Part shown: positions 44,792 to 53,025 of the stretch, in pieces
Numbering within the stretch: position 1 is the stretch's first letter
How the letters are laid out: each line of letters begins with the position of its first letter
DNA from: Alloacidobacterium dinghuense
Lineage (GTDB): Bacteria; Acidobacteriota; Terriglobia; Terriglobales; Acidobacteriaceae
Assembly: GCF_014274465.1 (NCBI RefSeq)
Contig: NZ_CP060394.1
Span: 1,426,001-1,490,000 of the forward strand
Direction of reading: 5' to 3'
DNA length: 64,000 bases
Translations under genes and position numbers: made by a program
The notes under the pieces: generated by a model
What the model was told of the DNA's origin: nothing
What the model saw: only the letters and a program-made list of their open reading frames with translations
The model's database searches: none

Positions 44792-46099
44792 ATGGGTCCC
44801 TTACGTATCTTAGTGCTCGCACAAAATGCGAACCCGGACTCGATTTGCGGGCCACTCATCGGCTATTCTCAAGCTCAAGCACTTGCTCGCCTCCATGACG
44901 TGACTTTGATCATTGGCTCCTCAAGCGAGGAAGCCGTGCGGCGCAGGCAGGGGACGCTTCGCGCCGTGGAAGTGATCAAGCTGGGATGGCTTGACGGCAT
45001 TTATGCTTGGAGCATCGACAAGATTTTCAAAAACAACTACAACAACCAACTGTTACAGGTCTTTGTCCGGCCGTTTTCTGTTGTTTTTGAATGGCAGGCT
45101 TGGCGCCAGATGCAAGGACGTATCAAAGGCGGCGAGTTCGATATAGTGTTGCGACTCTTGCCGGTGTCGATGATCAGTCTTAGTCCCTTTGCTTTCTTCC
45201 TGCGGAACGGTCCTGTACCTTTTCTGGTCGGCCCTGTCAATGGAGGTTTGCCCTGGCTTCAAGGCTTCAAACAAGCCAAGATCCAGAATAAATGGGTCAC
45301 TCGATTACGGAACCTGTACTCGTTTCTCCCCTTTGGTCGGTCCACCTATCGCCGCGCAGCAGCGATCATGGCGGGTTCTTCGCACACTTATGCGGAGTTA
45401 AGCGAACATCGCGAAAAGCTCTTCTTTCTCCCCGAAAATGGCATTGAAAGCTCAATGTGCGCCCGTACGCTGCGCAGTCGCCAGCCGGGCGCCAAACTCG
45501 AATTGATCTTCGTCGGCAGCTTGATTCCCTTGAAGGCCTGTGATCTTGCTTTACGGGGAGCTGCTTCTCTATTGCGGGAGGACTTGGCCCGTTTTACCGT
45601 GGTCGGCGATGGACCCGAGCGGGACCGTCTTGAGCACCTCGCGCGGTCTCTCGGCGTCGACAAGGCGGTCTTGTTTTGTGGCTGGCTCAGCCATGACGAA
45701 GCGATTCAGCAGCTGCGATCAGCGGACGTACTTTTGTTTCCATCCATTCGCGACTTCGGTGGGGGAGTGGTCTTTGAGGCTCTCGCGCACGGCGTCGTAC
45801 CGGTAGTCGCCGACTTCGGTGGGCCCGGGGACACAGTGCATCCGGGGGTCGGTTGTAAAGTGTCTCTCACTAATGAGACCGACGTGGTCTCACAAATTGA
45901 AGAAATTCTGCTCAGCCTTGCACGAGACGGAGATCGTCTTGACCAGCTACGTCATCAGGGCGTTTCTTACGCGCGGGAATACTTAAGCTGGGACGCCAAG
46001 GCGCAGAGGATTACTACGATCATGCGCTGGGTTTTGCGTCAGGGCCCGAAACCAAACCTTCCGCCACCAAGGTTGCTACGCAGCGAACGCGCAAGCTGA
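44792..46099 (+). CDS. GT4-family glycosyltransferase
   Basis: A 435-residue GT-B retaining glycosyltransferase. The N-terminal part has LRILVLAQNANPDS; the C-terminal nucleotide-binding half contains LELIFVGSLIPLKACDLALRG, FTVVGDGPERDRLEHLA, and FPSIRDFGGGVVFEALAHGVVPVV, which holds the E-x7-E type motif. An extra N-terminal segment in the same frame is excluded because AAGGAGGAGAGAGG sits just before the ATG at 44792. A hairpin terminator-like element starts seven bases after the stop. Confidence 0.9.
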   Translation: MGPLRILVLAQNANPDSICGPLIGYSQAQALARLHDVTLIIGSSSEEAVRRRQGTLRAVEVIKLGWLDGIYAWSIDKIFKNNYNNQLLQVFVRPFSVVFEWQAWRQMQGRIKGGEFDIVLRLLPVSMISLSPFAFFLRNGPVPFLVGPVNGGLPWLQGFKQAKIQNKWVTRLRNLYSFLPFGRSTYRRAAAIMAGSSHTYAELSEHREKLFFLPENGIESSMCARTLRSRQPGAKLELIFVGSLIPLKACDLALRGAASLLREDLARFTVVGDGPERDRLEHLARSLGVDKAVLFCGWLSHDEAIQQLRSADVLLFPSIRDFGGGVVFEALAHGVVPVVADFGGPGDTVHPGVGCKVSLTNETDVVSQIEEILLSLARDGDRLDQLRHQGVSYAREYLSWDAKAQRITTIMRWVLRQGPKPNLPPPRLLRSERAS

Positions 46100-46106
46100 T
46101 CTTAAT

Positions 46107-46126
46107 GCGCCCTGTGCTCAGGGCGC
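46107..46126 (+). terminator. hairpin after the GT4 gene
   Basis: GCGCCCTG and CAGGGCGC form a perfect eight-base stem with the tetraloop TGCT, seven bases after the stop codon of the GT4 gene. No U-run follows, so it may be weak or serve as an RNA-end barrier. Confidence 0.4.
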
Positions 46127-46242
46127 GCTCATTGGATGAACAACGAGTATCGCAGCCGAATATGCCTCCCTGCGACTCGAATGAGCAATGCTAAAAAGAG
46201 CACTGGCTACTCTCTTATGGATTGCTCGACCCAGGTTAGAAA

Positions 46243-46485
46243 ATGAAACTATTCGACGCTAATGGCGTCTTGCATCCGAGCGCTGAAGACAGCAAACTAC
46301 GGAGCCTCCCTATTCGCGGCGCCGCAGGGAGATTATCGGCTTTGAGGCTGATGGTCGCAGCCCAGCTTGTCAGCGCTACCGTGCTGGCCCAGCTGCCGAA
46401 GCCGGCCGACTTTGGCGTCTCCGCCATCATTACCACCCTCGGTCTTCTCCTGGTCAGCTTCGGACTCAACGGGCTTAGGGCATGA
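46243..46485 (+). pseudogene. diverged partial tandem duplicate of the flippase N-terminus
   Basis: An 80-codon frame whose product aligns without gaps over almost its whole length with the first 78 residues of the following flippase. By eye about 42 of 78 positions are identical, including FDA, RGAA, AQLVS, PADFGV and SFGLNG. It stops at L-R-A, where the true gene continues into T-E-A-V-I-Q. The stop overlaps the start of the real gene (ATGA), as if the first 240 bases had been duplicated in tandem. A fragment of two helices cannot flip sugars, so it is most likely a decaying copy, although a leader or coupling role is possible. Confidence 0.8.
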
Positions 46486-48035
46486 TTCCATTCGATGCCA
46501 GTGGCACCTTTTACCCGCGAGCTGGGAGCCACGAATTAAGACGCCTCGCCGTTCGCGGCGCCGCAGCGACAGTATCGGCTTCGGGGTTAGCACTCGTGGC
46601 CCAGTTGGTCAGCACGGTCATTCTGGCACGACTGTTGACTCCGGCCGATTTTGGGGTCGTCGCCATGGTTACCACTTTCAGCCTCCTCGTAGCCAGCTTC
46701 GGCCTCAACGGATTTACGGAAGCGGTCATCCAGTTTGAAGGAGTGGACCACTACACTGCCAGCAATTTGTTCTGGCTTAATTCAGCAGCTGGGGTCGTCC
46801 TCGCAATTGCGTTTAAGGCGGCTGGGGCAATGCTGGTACGATTCTACGGAAATCCGCTGGTTGCGAATGTAGCCACTGGTCTTTCGGTTGGGGTCTTCAT
46901 TGCGGCAGTTTCCGTCATACACTTAGCTCTCCTAAAGCGTGGCATGCGCTTCGCGGCAACTTCTACCAACGACGTCGTCGGCCGTGTGGCAAATACCGCT
47001 GTTTCGATCCTGCTGGCCTTAAGAGGTTGGGGATATTGGGCATTGGTGGCGGGAATCATTTCGCAACAGCTGAGCGTCACGATTGGAGCCTGGTGGCTTT
47101 GCCGATGGGTTCCCAGCTTGCCTCGGCGGACGGGCAAGACAGGCGCCATGGTCTGGTTCGCGGCGAAGGTCTATGGGCAGTTCAGCGTCAGCTACTCCAT
47201 GCTGAACCTCGACAACCTGCTGGTTGGTTGGCAATTCAATGCGGTGGCCCTTGGATTCTACAAAAAGGCTTATGACTTGTTTGCGCTCTCGGCCAGTCAA
47301 CTCACTGCGCCGCTCAACAATGTCGCACTGGCATCCTTGAGCCGGCTGAATCAGGACCATGTTCGCTTCCGGCGGTACCTCGCCAATTCGCTTGGGATCA
47401 TCGCATTTGTTGGCATGGGAATGAGCGCCAATCTTACCTTGGCCGGCAAGGGCGTGGTGCGCCTTGTGCTTGGATCGCAATGGTCGCAATCCGGCAGAAT
47501 CTTCGAACTTTTCGGACCGGGAATTGGCGTCATGCTTCTCTGCAGCACTGTTGGCTGGATCCACCTCTCAGTGGGGAAGCCAGAACGATGGCTGCGCTGG
47601 ACTGTATTTCAACTAGCAGCAACCGCCTGCCTATTTCTGCTGGCGCTCCCCTGGGGGCCTGAAGGAGTTGCCGCAGCCTGGAGCATCTCCTTTTGGACGC
47701 TCTTGATTCCCGGCTTCTGGTATGCTGGACGACCAATCCGGTTCGGTCTCTCAGCTTTGATTGCTCCTACCTGGAGGTACGTTGTCGCCGCGCTCGTAGC
47801 GGGCTTGATAACTGCCGCGATCATCCGAGGCACGCCGGTCTGGGGCACCCCTTCAGGCACCGGAGCCGCGCTCGAGGCAATCGTCATCATTTCAGCCCTG
47901 TTTGTTACGCTTTATTTGGGCGCTGTCATCCTTCTTCATTGGGGCTTGGCGCCGCTGCGCCAGCTTACCAGTCTTCTGCGCGAGTTGACCCCGTTATCAA
48001 AACCGGCCGCCGAGGCCGTAGAAGAATACAAATGA
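46482..48035 (+). CDS. lipid-linked oligosaccharide flippase (Wzx/MurJ-like)
   Basis: A 517-residue multidrug/oligosaccharidyl-lipid/polysaccharide flippase-type protein with about 12-14 hydrophobic helices. RGAAATVSASGLALVAQLVSTVILARLLTPADFGVVAMV is the typical first two helices, and YTASNLFWLNSAAGVVLAIAF follows. It would move the lipid-linked repeat unit to the periplasm for the Wzy-like polymerase. The start overlaps the stop of its own partial duplicate. It ends convergently with the beta-helix gene on the minus strand. Confidence 0.9.
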   Translation: MIPFDASGTFYPRAGSHELRRLAVRGAAATVSASGLALVAQLVSTVILARLLTPADFGVVAMVTTFSLLVASFGLNGFTEAVIQFEGVDHYTASNLFWLNSAAGVVLAIAFKAAGAMLVRFYGNPLVANVATGLSVGVFIAAVSVIHLALLKRGMRFAATSTNDVVGRVANTAVSILLALRGWGYWALVAGIISQQLSVTIGAWWLCRWVPSLPRRTGKTGAMVWFAAKVYGQFSVSYSMLNLDNLLVGWQFNAVALGFYKKAYDLFALSASQLTAPLNNVALASLSRLNQDHVRFRRYLANSLGIIAFVGMGMSANLTLAGKGVVRLVLGSQWSQSGRIFELFGPGIGVMLLCSTVGWIHLSVGKPERWLRWTVFQLAATACLFLLALPWGPEGVAAAWSISFWTLLIPGFWYAGRPIRFGLSALIAPTWRYVVAALVAGLITAAIIRGTPVWGTPSGTGAALEAIVIISALFVTLYLGAVILLHWGLAPLRQLTSLLRELTPLSKPAAEAVEEYK

Positions 48036-48092
48036 GTCAGCCGGCAACCAACCCATGGAGAGGGATCTGCTGGCTGGCTCGCAGGCGGACTA

Positions 48093-48133
48093 GAAAAAGG
48101 CCGCCTGCCAATCTCCTGATCATCGGCAGGCGG
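48093..48133 (-). terminator. intrinsic terminator of the beta-helix gene
   Basis: On the minus strand CCGCCTGCC (48133-48125) pairs with GGCAGGCGG (48109-48101), followed by CCTTTTTC. It lies ten bases after the stop of the minus-strand gene. The stem may also end the convergent flippase transcript. Confidence 0.7.
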
Positions 48134-48143
48134 AACTGTCACC

Positions 48144-50198
48144 TCAATTTACCGTGCCCACAAGTCCCGTGGGGGGCGAGGGGTTCCCAGGCGTCTGCCC
48201 GGAAGATGCATAGCACTGGGTGGCATCGAAATTTAGGACGCTGCCCGTTCCGTCCGGAGGACCATGCATCACGTTTAGAAAGCAGTCCTGCGCCGGTAGC
48301 GAATTTGCATGCCCCGCCCATGCAGTACTCAAACTGCCGCCTGCGCATTGGCTTGAGGATGTTGCCTGCGCTCCGGCGTATGTTCCGCTGCCGCAAACGC
48401 CAAGATTGCCGGATGAAACATCGGGTCCAATCGGAGGCCAGGGTTTTCCTGCAGGCCACCAAGTAGGAGTGGAACTGTAATACAGAGATGGAGGTAGCGT
48501 GTGCGCCAGGGAAGTGAAATACGAAGAGCTGAAATTAGCATTCACATAGGGCACCGCTGCGGGAGAGGATTCAGTTGCATCCCACTTCACTCCCGCGGTC
48601 ACCGTGTCGAAGTTACCCCAACGCATCAGCGTAGACCGGACAAGAGGATCGCATAAGGAAGGACCAGTACATCCTCCCGTACCATCCGCGCCCGTCCAGC
48701 CAAGAACATAGATGCTTACATTAGCGGTTTCACCACCGTTTGCCCCACCTGTCGATGAGTTCGCATAGGACTCGTAGGTGGTCTGATAACCGGGCTGTCC
48801 CAGGACGTTTCCGACAACATTAAATGCTCTCGACCATGACTCCAGAGACACCGGGTAGGTTGACTCGGATTTTCCGTTTTCCCATCCGAGGAGCTGATTG
48901 CGGTAGAAGGTGCTTACTGGTGCGGCTCCCCATGAATCATCGGACCAAATCCCGAATAGATTATTGCCTTCCCATAGATTCATGGCATTCCCAGCGTTAT
49001 GACCAGCGTCAGCCGTCTGCTCCCACACGCTACCAGCGTCGGCGTAAAGATTGTCCACTCCCAAATTGTATGCAGTGACCCAACCAGAGCCTTGACCGAA
49101 CATCAGCGAGTTTGTGAGTTGTTGAAAGATATTATTCACAACCAAGGTGGAAGACGAAGACTCGACTTCAATACCATAGCTCTCGGAAAAATGCGATTGG
49201 GATTGATAGAAGTAGCTATCGCGGATCACGTCCCCGGCACTCAGGAAAGATATGACATGACCGCGCCCGGCGTTAATCGACCGCAGATTCTTGATCCAGC
49301 AGTGGTAACAGCCGTACATTGCTACCCCCATGTCGGTGATGTTGCTTTGGTCAATGCTCAGATTTTCCAGTCCTTCATTCTGAACTGGAGCCATCCACCA
49401 CGCTCCGGGAGATTGACTGGGGCGAATGTTGTTGAAGTAGACTCCGGGCGAAATGGTAACGGAGTATGTTCCATTGCCGTTGTTCTTAACGCCCGTCACA
49501 TATGTAACTTGCTTCTGCGAATATGTGACCCCGCCAACGGTGCGCCCGTCATAGTTCCCGCTAGATTCCACAGTGCAAGTAGGCGTTATGCTGTCGCACT
49601 GGTAGATGCCTCCTGTGTCGCTCGTATCGTTGGCCTGATCGAGAACCATGAGTTGACCCGAGGTCGGCGCGCCGCCGCAACTGCTCAGCGTGATCGTTGT
49701 CGATCCTTTGGACAAGCCCCCCGTCCACATGCATTGCTGTGTGCCGCTCGACGGCTGAACCACACTGTTTCCCGCATAAATAGGGGAACCGGTTATCATG
49801 CAAGCCCCGGAATTCTGGCCGCCGCATCCCGCCTCGGCGGTAAATATGACGGTTGTGGACATCGGCCCCGCTCCGCGCACGACTTGGTTGCCTTGCGATC
49901 CGTACGTCCACCCGGCCACGTAGTACGTCCCCGCAGGGATGTTGACCACGTTGTGCGTTGCATCGCATGAGGCCAAGGCATTCTGAATCGCCGTGGTGTT
50001 GGCGGACGCGGCGCTTGAGCTATTGGCCGTGAGCGTGGGTTGTACCGAACAGTTGGCTGTGTAACTCGGGATGGTAAATCCCGCGCTACTCCAGTCAATC
50101 GCCCGTGAAGAATCCAGGAACGTAGACCATGCCTGCGGATAGGCTTTCAGACAGGGCACAGCTAGAAAAAAGAGAATTGTGAGAAGTCTGTACTTCAT
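48144..50198 (-). CDS. secreted right-handed beta-helix protein (pectate-lyase-like)
   Basis: About 684 residues with a signal peptide (MKYRLLTILFFLAVPCLKA). The N-terminal part has the pectate-lyase-3 look (NTTAIQNALASCDATHNVVNIPAGTYY, then VVRGAG). Repetitive beta-strand turns follow (GLENLSIDQSNITDMGVAMYGCYHCWIKNLRSINAGRG, NNIFQQLTN). It may cleave or modify the local polysaccharide; no catalytic triad could be assigned by eye. ATG at 50198 has AAGGAA upstream and is chosen over the earlier in-frame ATG at 50246. It runs opposite to all neighbours, so it is separately controlled. The tail ends in PPTGLVGTVN. Confidence 0.75.
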   Translation of the reverse strand: MKYRLLTILFFLAVPCLKAYPQAWSTFLDSSRAIDWSSAGFTIPSYTANCSVQPTLTANSSSAASANTTAIQNALASCDATHNVVNIPAGTYYVAGWTYGSQGNQVVRGAGPMSTTVIFTAEAGCGGQNSGACMITGSPIYAGNSVVQPSSGTQQCMWTGGLSKGSTTITLSSCGGAPTSGQLMVLDQANDTSDTGGIYQCDSITPTCTVESSGNYDGRTVGGVTYSQKQVTYVTGVKNNGNGTYSVTISPGVYFNNIRPSQSPGAWWMAPVQNEGLENLSIDQSNITDMGVAMYGCYHCWIKNLRSINAGRGHVISFLSAGDVIRDSYFYQSQSHFSESYGIEVESSSSTLVVNNIFQQLTNSLMFGQGSGWVTAYNLGVDNLYADAGSVWEQTADAGHNAGNAMNLWEGNNLFGIWSDDSWGAAPVSTFYRNQLLGWENGKSESTYPVSLESWSRAFNVVGNVLGQPGYQTTYESYANSSTGGANGGETANVSIYVLGWTGADGTGGCTGPSLCDPLVRSTLMRWGNFDTVTAGVKWDATESSPAAVPYVNANFSSSYFTSLAHTLPPSLYYSSTPTWWPAGKPWPPIGPDVSSGNLGVCGSGTYAGAQATSSSQCAGGSLSTAWAGHANSLPAQDCFLNVMHGPPDGTGSVLNFDATQCYASSGQTPGNPSPPTGLVGTVN

Positions 50199-50329
50199 TA
50201 TGGGTTCCTTAAAAGTCAGTAAAAGTCTGTGATGCATCCAAAACATTTCTCTCCAACGCGACCTAAGTGGTTAAGAAACAAGGCGAGACCCCTCGTAACG
50301 CCATGGTCCTCATCGGTCAAATTGCGGTG

Positions 50330-50369
50330 GATTACCTTTGTTTTTGTAACAGATTACCTTTGATTTTTG
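50330..50369. repeat. direct repeat upstream of the GDP-mannose dehydrogenase gene
   Basis: GATTACCTTTGTTTTTG at 50330-50346 and GATTACCTTTGATTTTTG at 50352-50369 are spaced 22 bases apart, about two turns of DNA, in the region between the divergent beta-helix gene and the dehydrogenase gene. They could be paired regulator sites. Confidence 0.55.
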
Positions 50370-50480
50370 CCAGTTACGCAAGTAAGCCCCCGCCATCGTG
50401 GTTCGAACCAGTCTAGATTTCTGCTCGCACCGCTCCAAAAGCCCCACCTCCGGTCAGAGAGGGAAGAAAGGGAATTCAGA

Positions 50481-51794
50481 GTGAAAGTAAGTGTATTTGG
50501 TTTGGGATACGTCGGAACCGTTTGCGCGGGATGCTTGGCAGCTGAGGGGCATGACGTAGCTGGTGTTGACCCGGTTCAGATCAAGGTCGACTTTATCAAT
50601 CAGGGACATTCGCCGATCGTTGAGCCGGAAATTGACGGCATTATCGCGCGGCACGCAAAGACCGGGCGGATCCGGGCCACCACAGATCCGATCCAGGCCG
50701 TTATTGAATCCGAGTTGTCGTTCGTCTGCGTTGGCACACCCAGCCAAGCGAATGGCAATCTGGATCTCCGCTTCATCCGTCGCATTTGTGAGCAGATTGG
50801 AGAAGCGCTCCGGACGAAAGATGCGTACCACACCGTCGTGATTCGCAGCACAATTCTTCCCGGCACGATGCACAAGGTTGTGATTCCTACTCTTGAGGAA
50901 TTCTCCGGCAAGAAAAGCGGACGGGACTTCGGTGTCTGCAACAATCCCGAATTCCTGAGAGAGGGCACGGCAGTCGCCGATTTCCGACAGCCACCGAAGA
51001 CGGTCATCGGGGAAATGGACACCCGCAGCGGCGACCTGGTCGCGTCTCTTTACGAGGCGATCCCCGGGCCGCTCGTCCGGACAGACCTACGTACGGCCGA
51101 GATGATCAAGTACGTCGATAACTGCTGGCACGCCCTCAAAATCGGGTTCGCCAACGAGATCGGGAATCTGTGCGACGCGTCGGAGATCGACGCCCAGAAG
51201 GTGATGGATATTTTTTGTGAGGACCGCAAGCTGAATATCTCGCCAGCGTATCTTCGTCCCGGGTTCGCCTTCGGTGGATCCTGCCTTCCGAAGGACCTGC
51301 GAGCGCTTTCATACCATGCGCGCTTGCACGATTTGCAACTTCCGATCCTTAACTCCGTTCTACCCAGCAACGAGATACAGATTATGCGTGGCCTAAAGCT
51401 CGTGATGGAGAGCGAAAACTCCCGCATTGGGATTCTTGGATTCAGCTTCAAAGCCGGAACCGATGATCTGCGCGAGAGCCCGATGATCGAGGTAATCGAG
51501 CGCCTGATCGGCAAGGGCTACGATCTCCGCATCTACGACCGCAACGTGAACATCGCCGCGCTGACCGGTGCCAACCGGGAGTTTATTCTCAAGCGTATAC
51601 CCCACATCTCGCGCCTCATGGTTCCCAGGATCGAAGACGTTCTGGCTTGGGCGCAGACCATCGTGATCGGCAACAGCGATCCAGAATTCAAACAGGCGCC
51701 GCAGAAGCTACGGGTGGATCAGTGCTTGATCGACTTTGTCCGAATAACCACTCCGGAAAGGAAATATGCTCCCAGCTCGCTCGCTTACGCTTGA
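50481..51794 (+). CDS. GDP-mannose 6-dehydrogenase (AlgD-like)
   Basis: A 437-residue nucleotide-sugar dehydrogenase almost the same length as AlgD. It starts VKVSVFGLGYVGTVCAGCLAAEGHDV and has NQGHSPIVEP, TDLRTAEMIKYVDNCWHALKIGFANEIGN, and RPGFAFGGSCLPKDLRAL, which holds the catalytic cysteine near residue 267. LGFSFKAGTDDLRESPMIE closes the core. The sequence is closer to AlgD than to Ugd or WbpA-type enzymes, so the product is predicted to be GDP-mannuronate. GTG at 50481 follows an AAAGGGAA; a 38-codon upstream extension is not credible. It overlaps the next gene by 29 bases. Confidence 0.88.
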   Translation: MKVSVFGLGYVGTVCAGCLAAEGHDVAGVDPVQIKVDFINQGHSPIVEPEIDGIIARHAKTGRIRATTDPIQAVIESELSFVCVGTPSQANGNLDLRFIRRICEQIGEALRTKDAYHTVVIRSTILPGTMHKVVIPTLEEFSGKKSGRDFGVCNNPEFLREGTAVADFRQPPKTVIGEMDTRSGDLVASLYEAIPGPLVRTDLRTAEMIKYVDNCWHALKIGFANEIGNLCDASEIDAQKVMDIFCEDRKLNISPAYLRPGFAFGGSCLPKDLRALSYHARLHDLQLPILNSVLPSNEIQIMRGLKLVMESENSRIGILGFSFKAGTDDLRESPMIEVIERLIGKGYDLRIYDRNVNIAALTGANREFILKRIPHISRLMVPRIEDVLAWAQTIVIGNSDPEFKQAPQKLRVDQCLIDFVRITTPERKYAPSSLAYA

Positions 51795-53025
51795 GAACCC
51801 GGCATCGGCCGAGTCGATTGCAGCCGCAAAACCCGTACTCCATTCGATCGAGCGGCTCTTGCACTGGCTCGAAATCCACGACTACCGTGGCTATGATACC
51901 TTCGACGGCCTGAATGCACGCTATGTTCGCCCCCTGACGTTCAACAATGCGCTGCTGCGCATCTTGCTTCAACAGGGTGTGCGCAGGTTCCCGCTGAATC
52001 TGCGACCATTCTTAGGCGTCGCGCCGGAACGCTCCACGAAGGGCATGGGGTTCCTGGCTCGCGGGTTCATTCGCCTTTACCAGTGCACTTCCGATGCAAT
52101 GTGGCGCAACCGCGCTGAGTCAATGCTCCAGTGGCTGGTCGAAAATCAATCGCCCGGGTACAGTGGCGCGTGCTGGGGCAATCATTTTGATTATCAGTCA
52201 CGCAGCGTATTCGTGAAGGCACTGTCACCGTCCGTAGTATGGACCTCACTGATCGGTCACGCGTTCCTCGATGCGTATGATCAGTTCGGCAACGCAAAGT
52301 ACCTCGACACGGCGATCAGTTGCTGCGAGCATATTGACCGTGACCTGGGAGCGTATCGGGAGGGTGACACTCGGTGCATCCACTACTTCCCGACGTCGAC
52401 GCACCAAGTACATAACGCCAACACACTGGGAGCGAGTTTGCTAGCTCGCACCGCTTCCTATGTGGGAAATTCTTCATGGCTTGATCTGGCGACAAGAGCC
52501 ATGCAGTACACCGCGAAATATCAAAGAGACAATGGCTCATGGTATTACGGCGAAGCTGGAAATTTGGGTTGGGTGGACAATTTTCACACAGCATACGTGC
52601 TTGATTGCTTCAAGTGGTACGCAATGGCGACAAACGACCACCGCTTCGAGCGGCAAATGATGGATGGCTATCAATACTGGAAAGAGAACTTTTTCCTTTC
52701 CGACGGAACACCGCGCTATTACGATCACAAGACCCTGCCGCTCGATATTCAATGTTGCTCGCAGGCCATTGATACTCTTGTTTTCTTCCGCGACCGCGAT
52801 GCGGGTAGCCTGCCGCTGGCGCTGAAGGTCGCCCAATGGACGATCAAACACATGCAGGACCGGAGCGGTTATTTCTACTACCGCAGATATTCCCGCCGGA
52901 TTGTAAACAAGACACCAACGCTGCACTGGGGGCAGGCCACGATGTTTTGCGCGCTGGCTGGACTTTACCAGGCGCTGGTCGGCTCTGAACACTTTTCGAA
53001 CAACCTTACGGCGATTGCTCAATGA
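51766..53025 (+). CDS. (alpha/alpha)-toroid six-hairpin-like protein of uncertain activity
   Basis: A 419-residue soluble-looking protein of repeated helix pairs (FTNNALLRIL-like, GFLARGFIRLYQCT, WTSLIGHAFLDAYDQFG, GASLLARTASYVGN, HTAYVLDCFKWYA). Characteristic segments are W-Y-Y-G-E-A-G and YYDHKTLPLDIQCCSQAIDTL. Such toroids include uronate lyases, epimerases and unsaturated glucuronyl hydrolases; some relatives are annotated in databases with implausible names. No secretion signal is apparent. A role in uronic-acid modification is a guess from its overlap with the AlgD-like gene. GGAAAGGAAAT precedes the ATG. Its stop overlaps the FkbH-like start (ATGA). Confidence 0.6.
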   Translation: MLPARSLTLENPASAESIAAAKPVLHSIERLLHWLEIHDYRGYDTFDGLNARYVRPLTFNNALLRILLQQGVRRFPLNLRPFLGVAPERSTKGMGFLARGFIRLYQCTSDAMWRNRAESMLQWLVENQSPGYSGACWGNHFDYQSRSVFVKALSPSVVWTSLIGHAFLDAYDQFGNAKYLDTAISCCEHIDRDLGAYREGDTRCIHYFPTSTHQVHNANTLGASLLARTASYVGNSSWLDLATRAMQYTAKYQRDNGSWYYGEAGNLGWVDNFHTAYVLDCFKWYAMATNDHRFERQMMDGYQYWKENFFLSDGTPRYYDHKTLPLDIQCCSQAIDTLVFFRDRDAGSLPLALKVAQWTIKHMQDRSGYFYYRRYSRRIVNKTPTLHWGQATMFCALAGLYQALVGSEHFSNNLTAIAQ

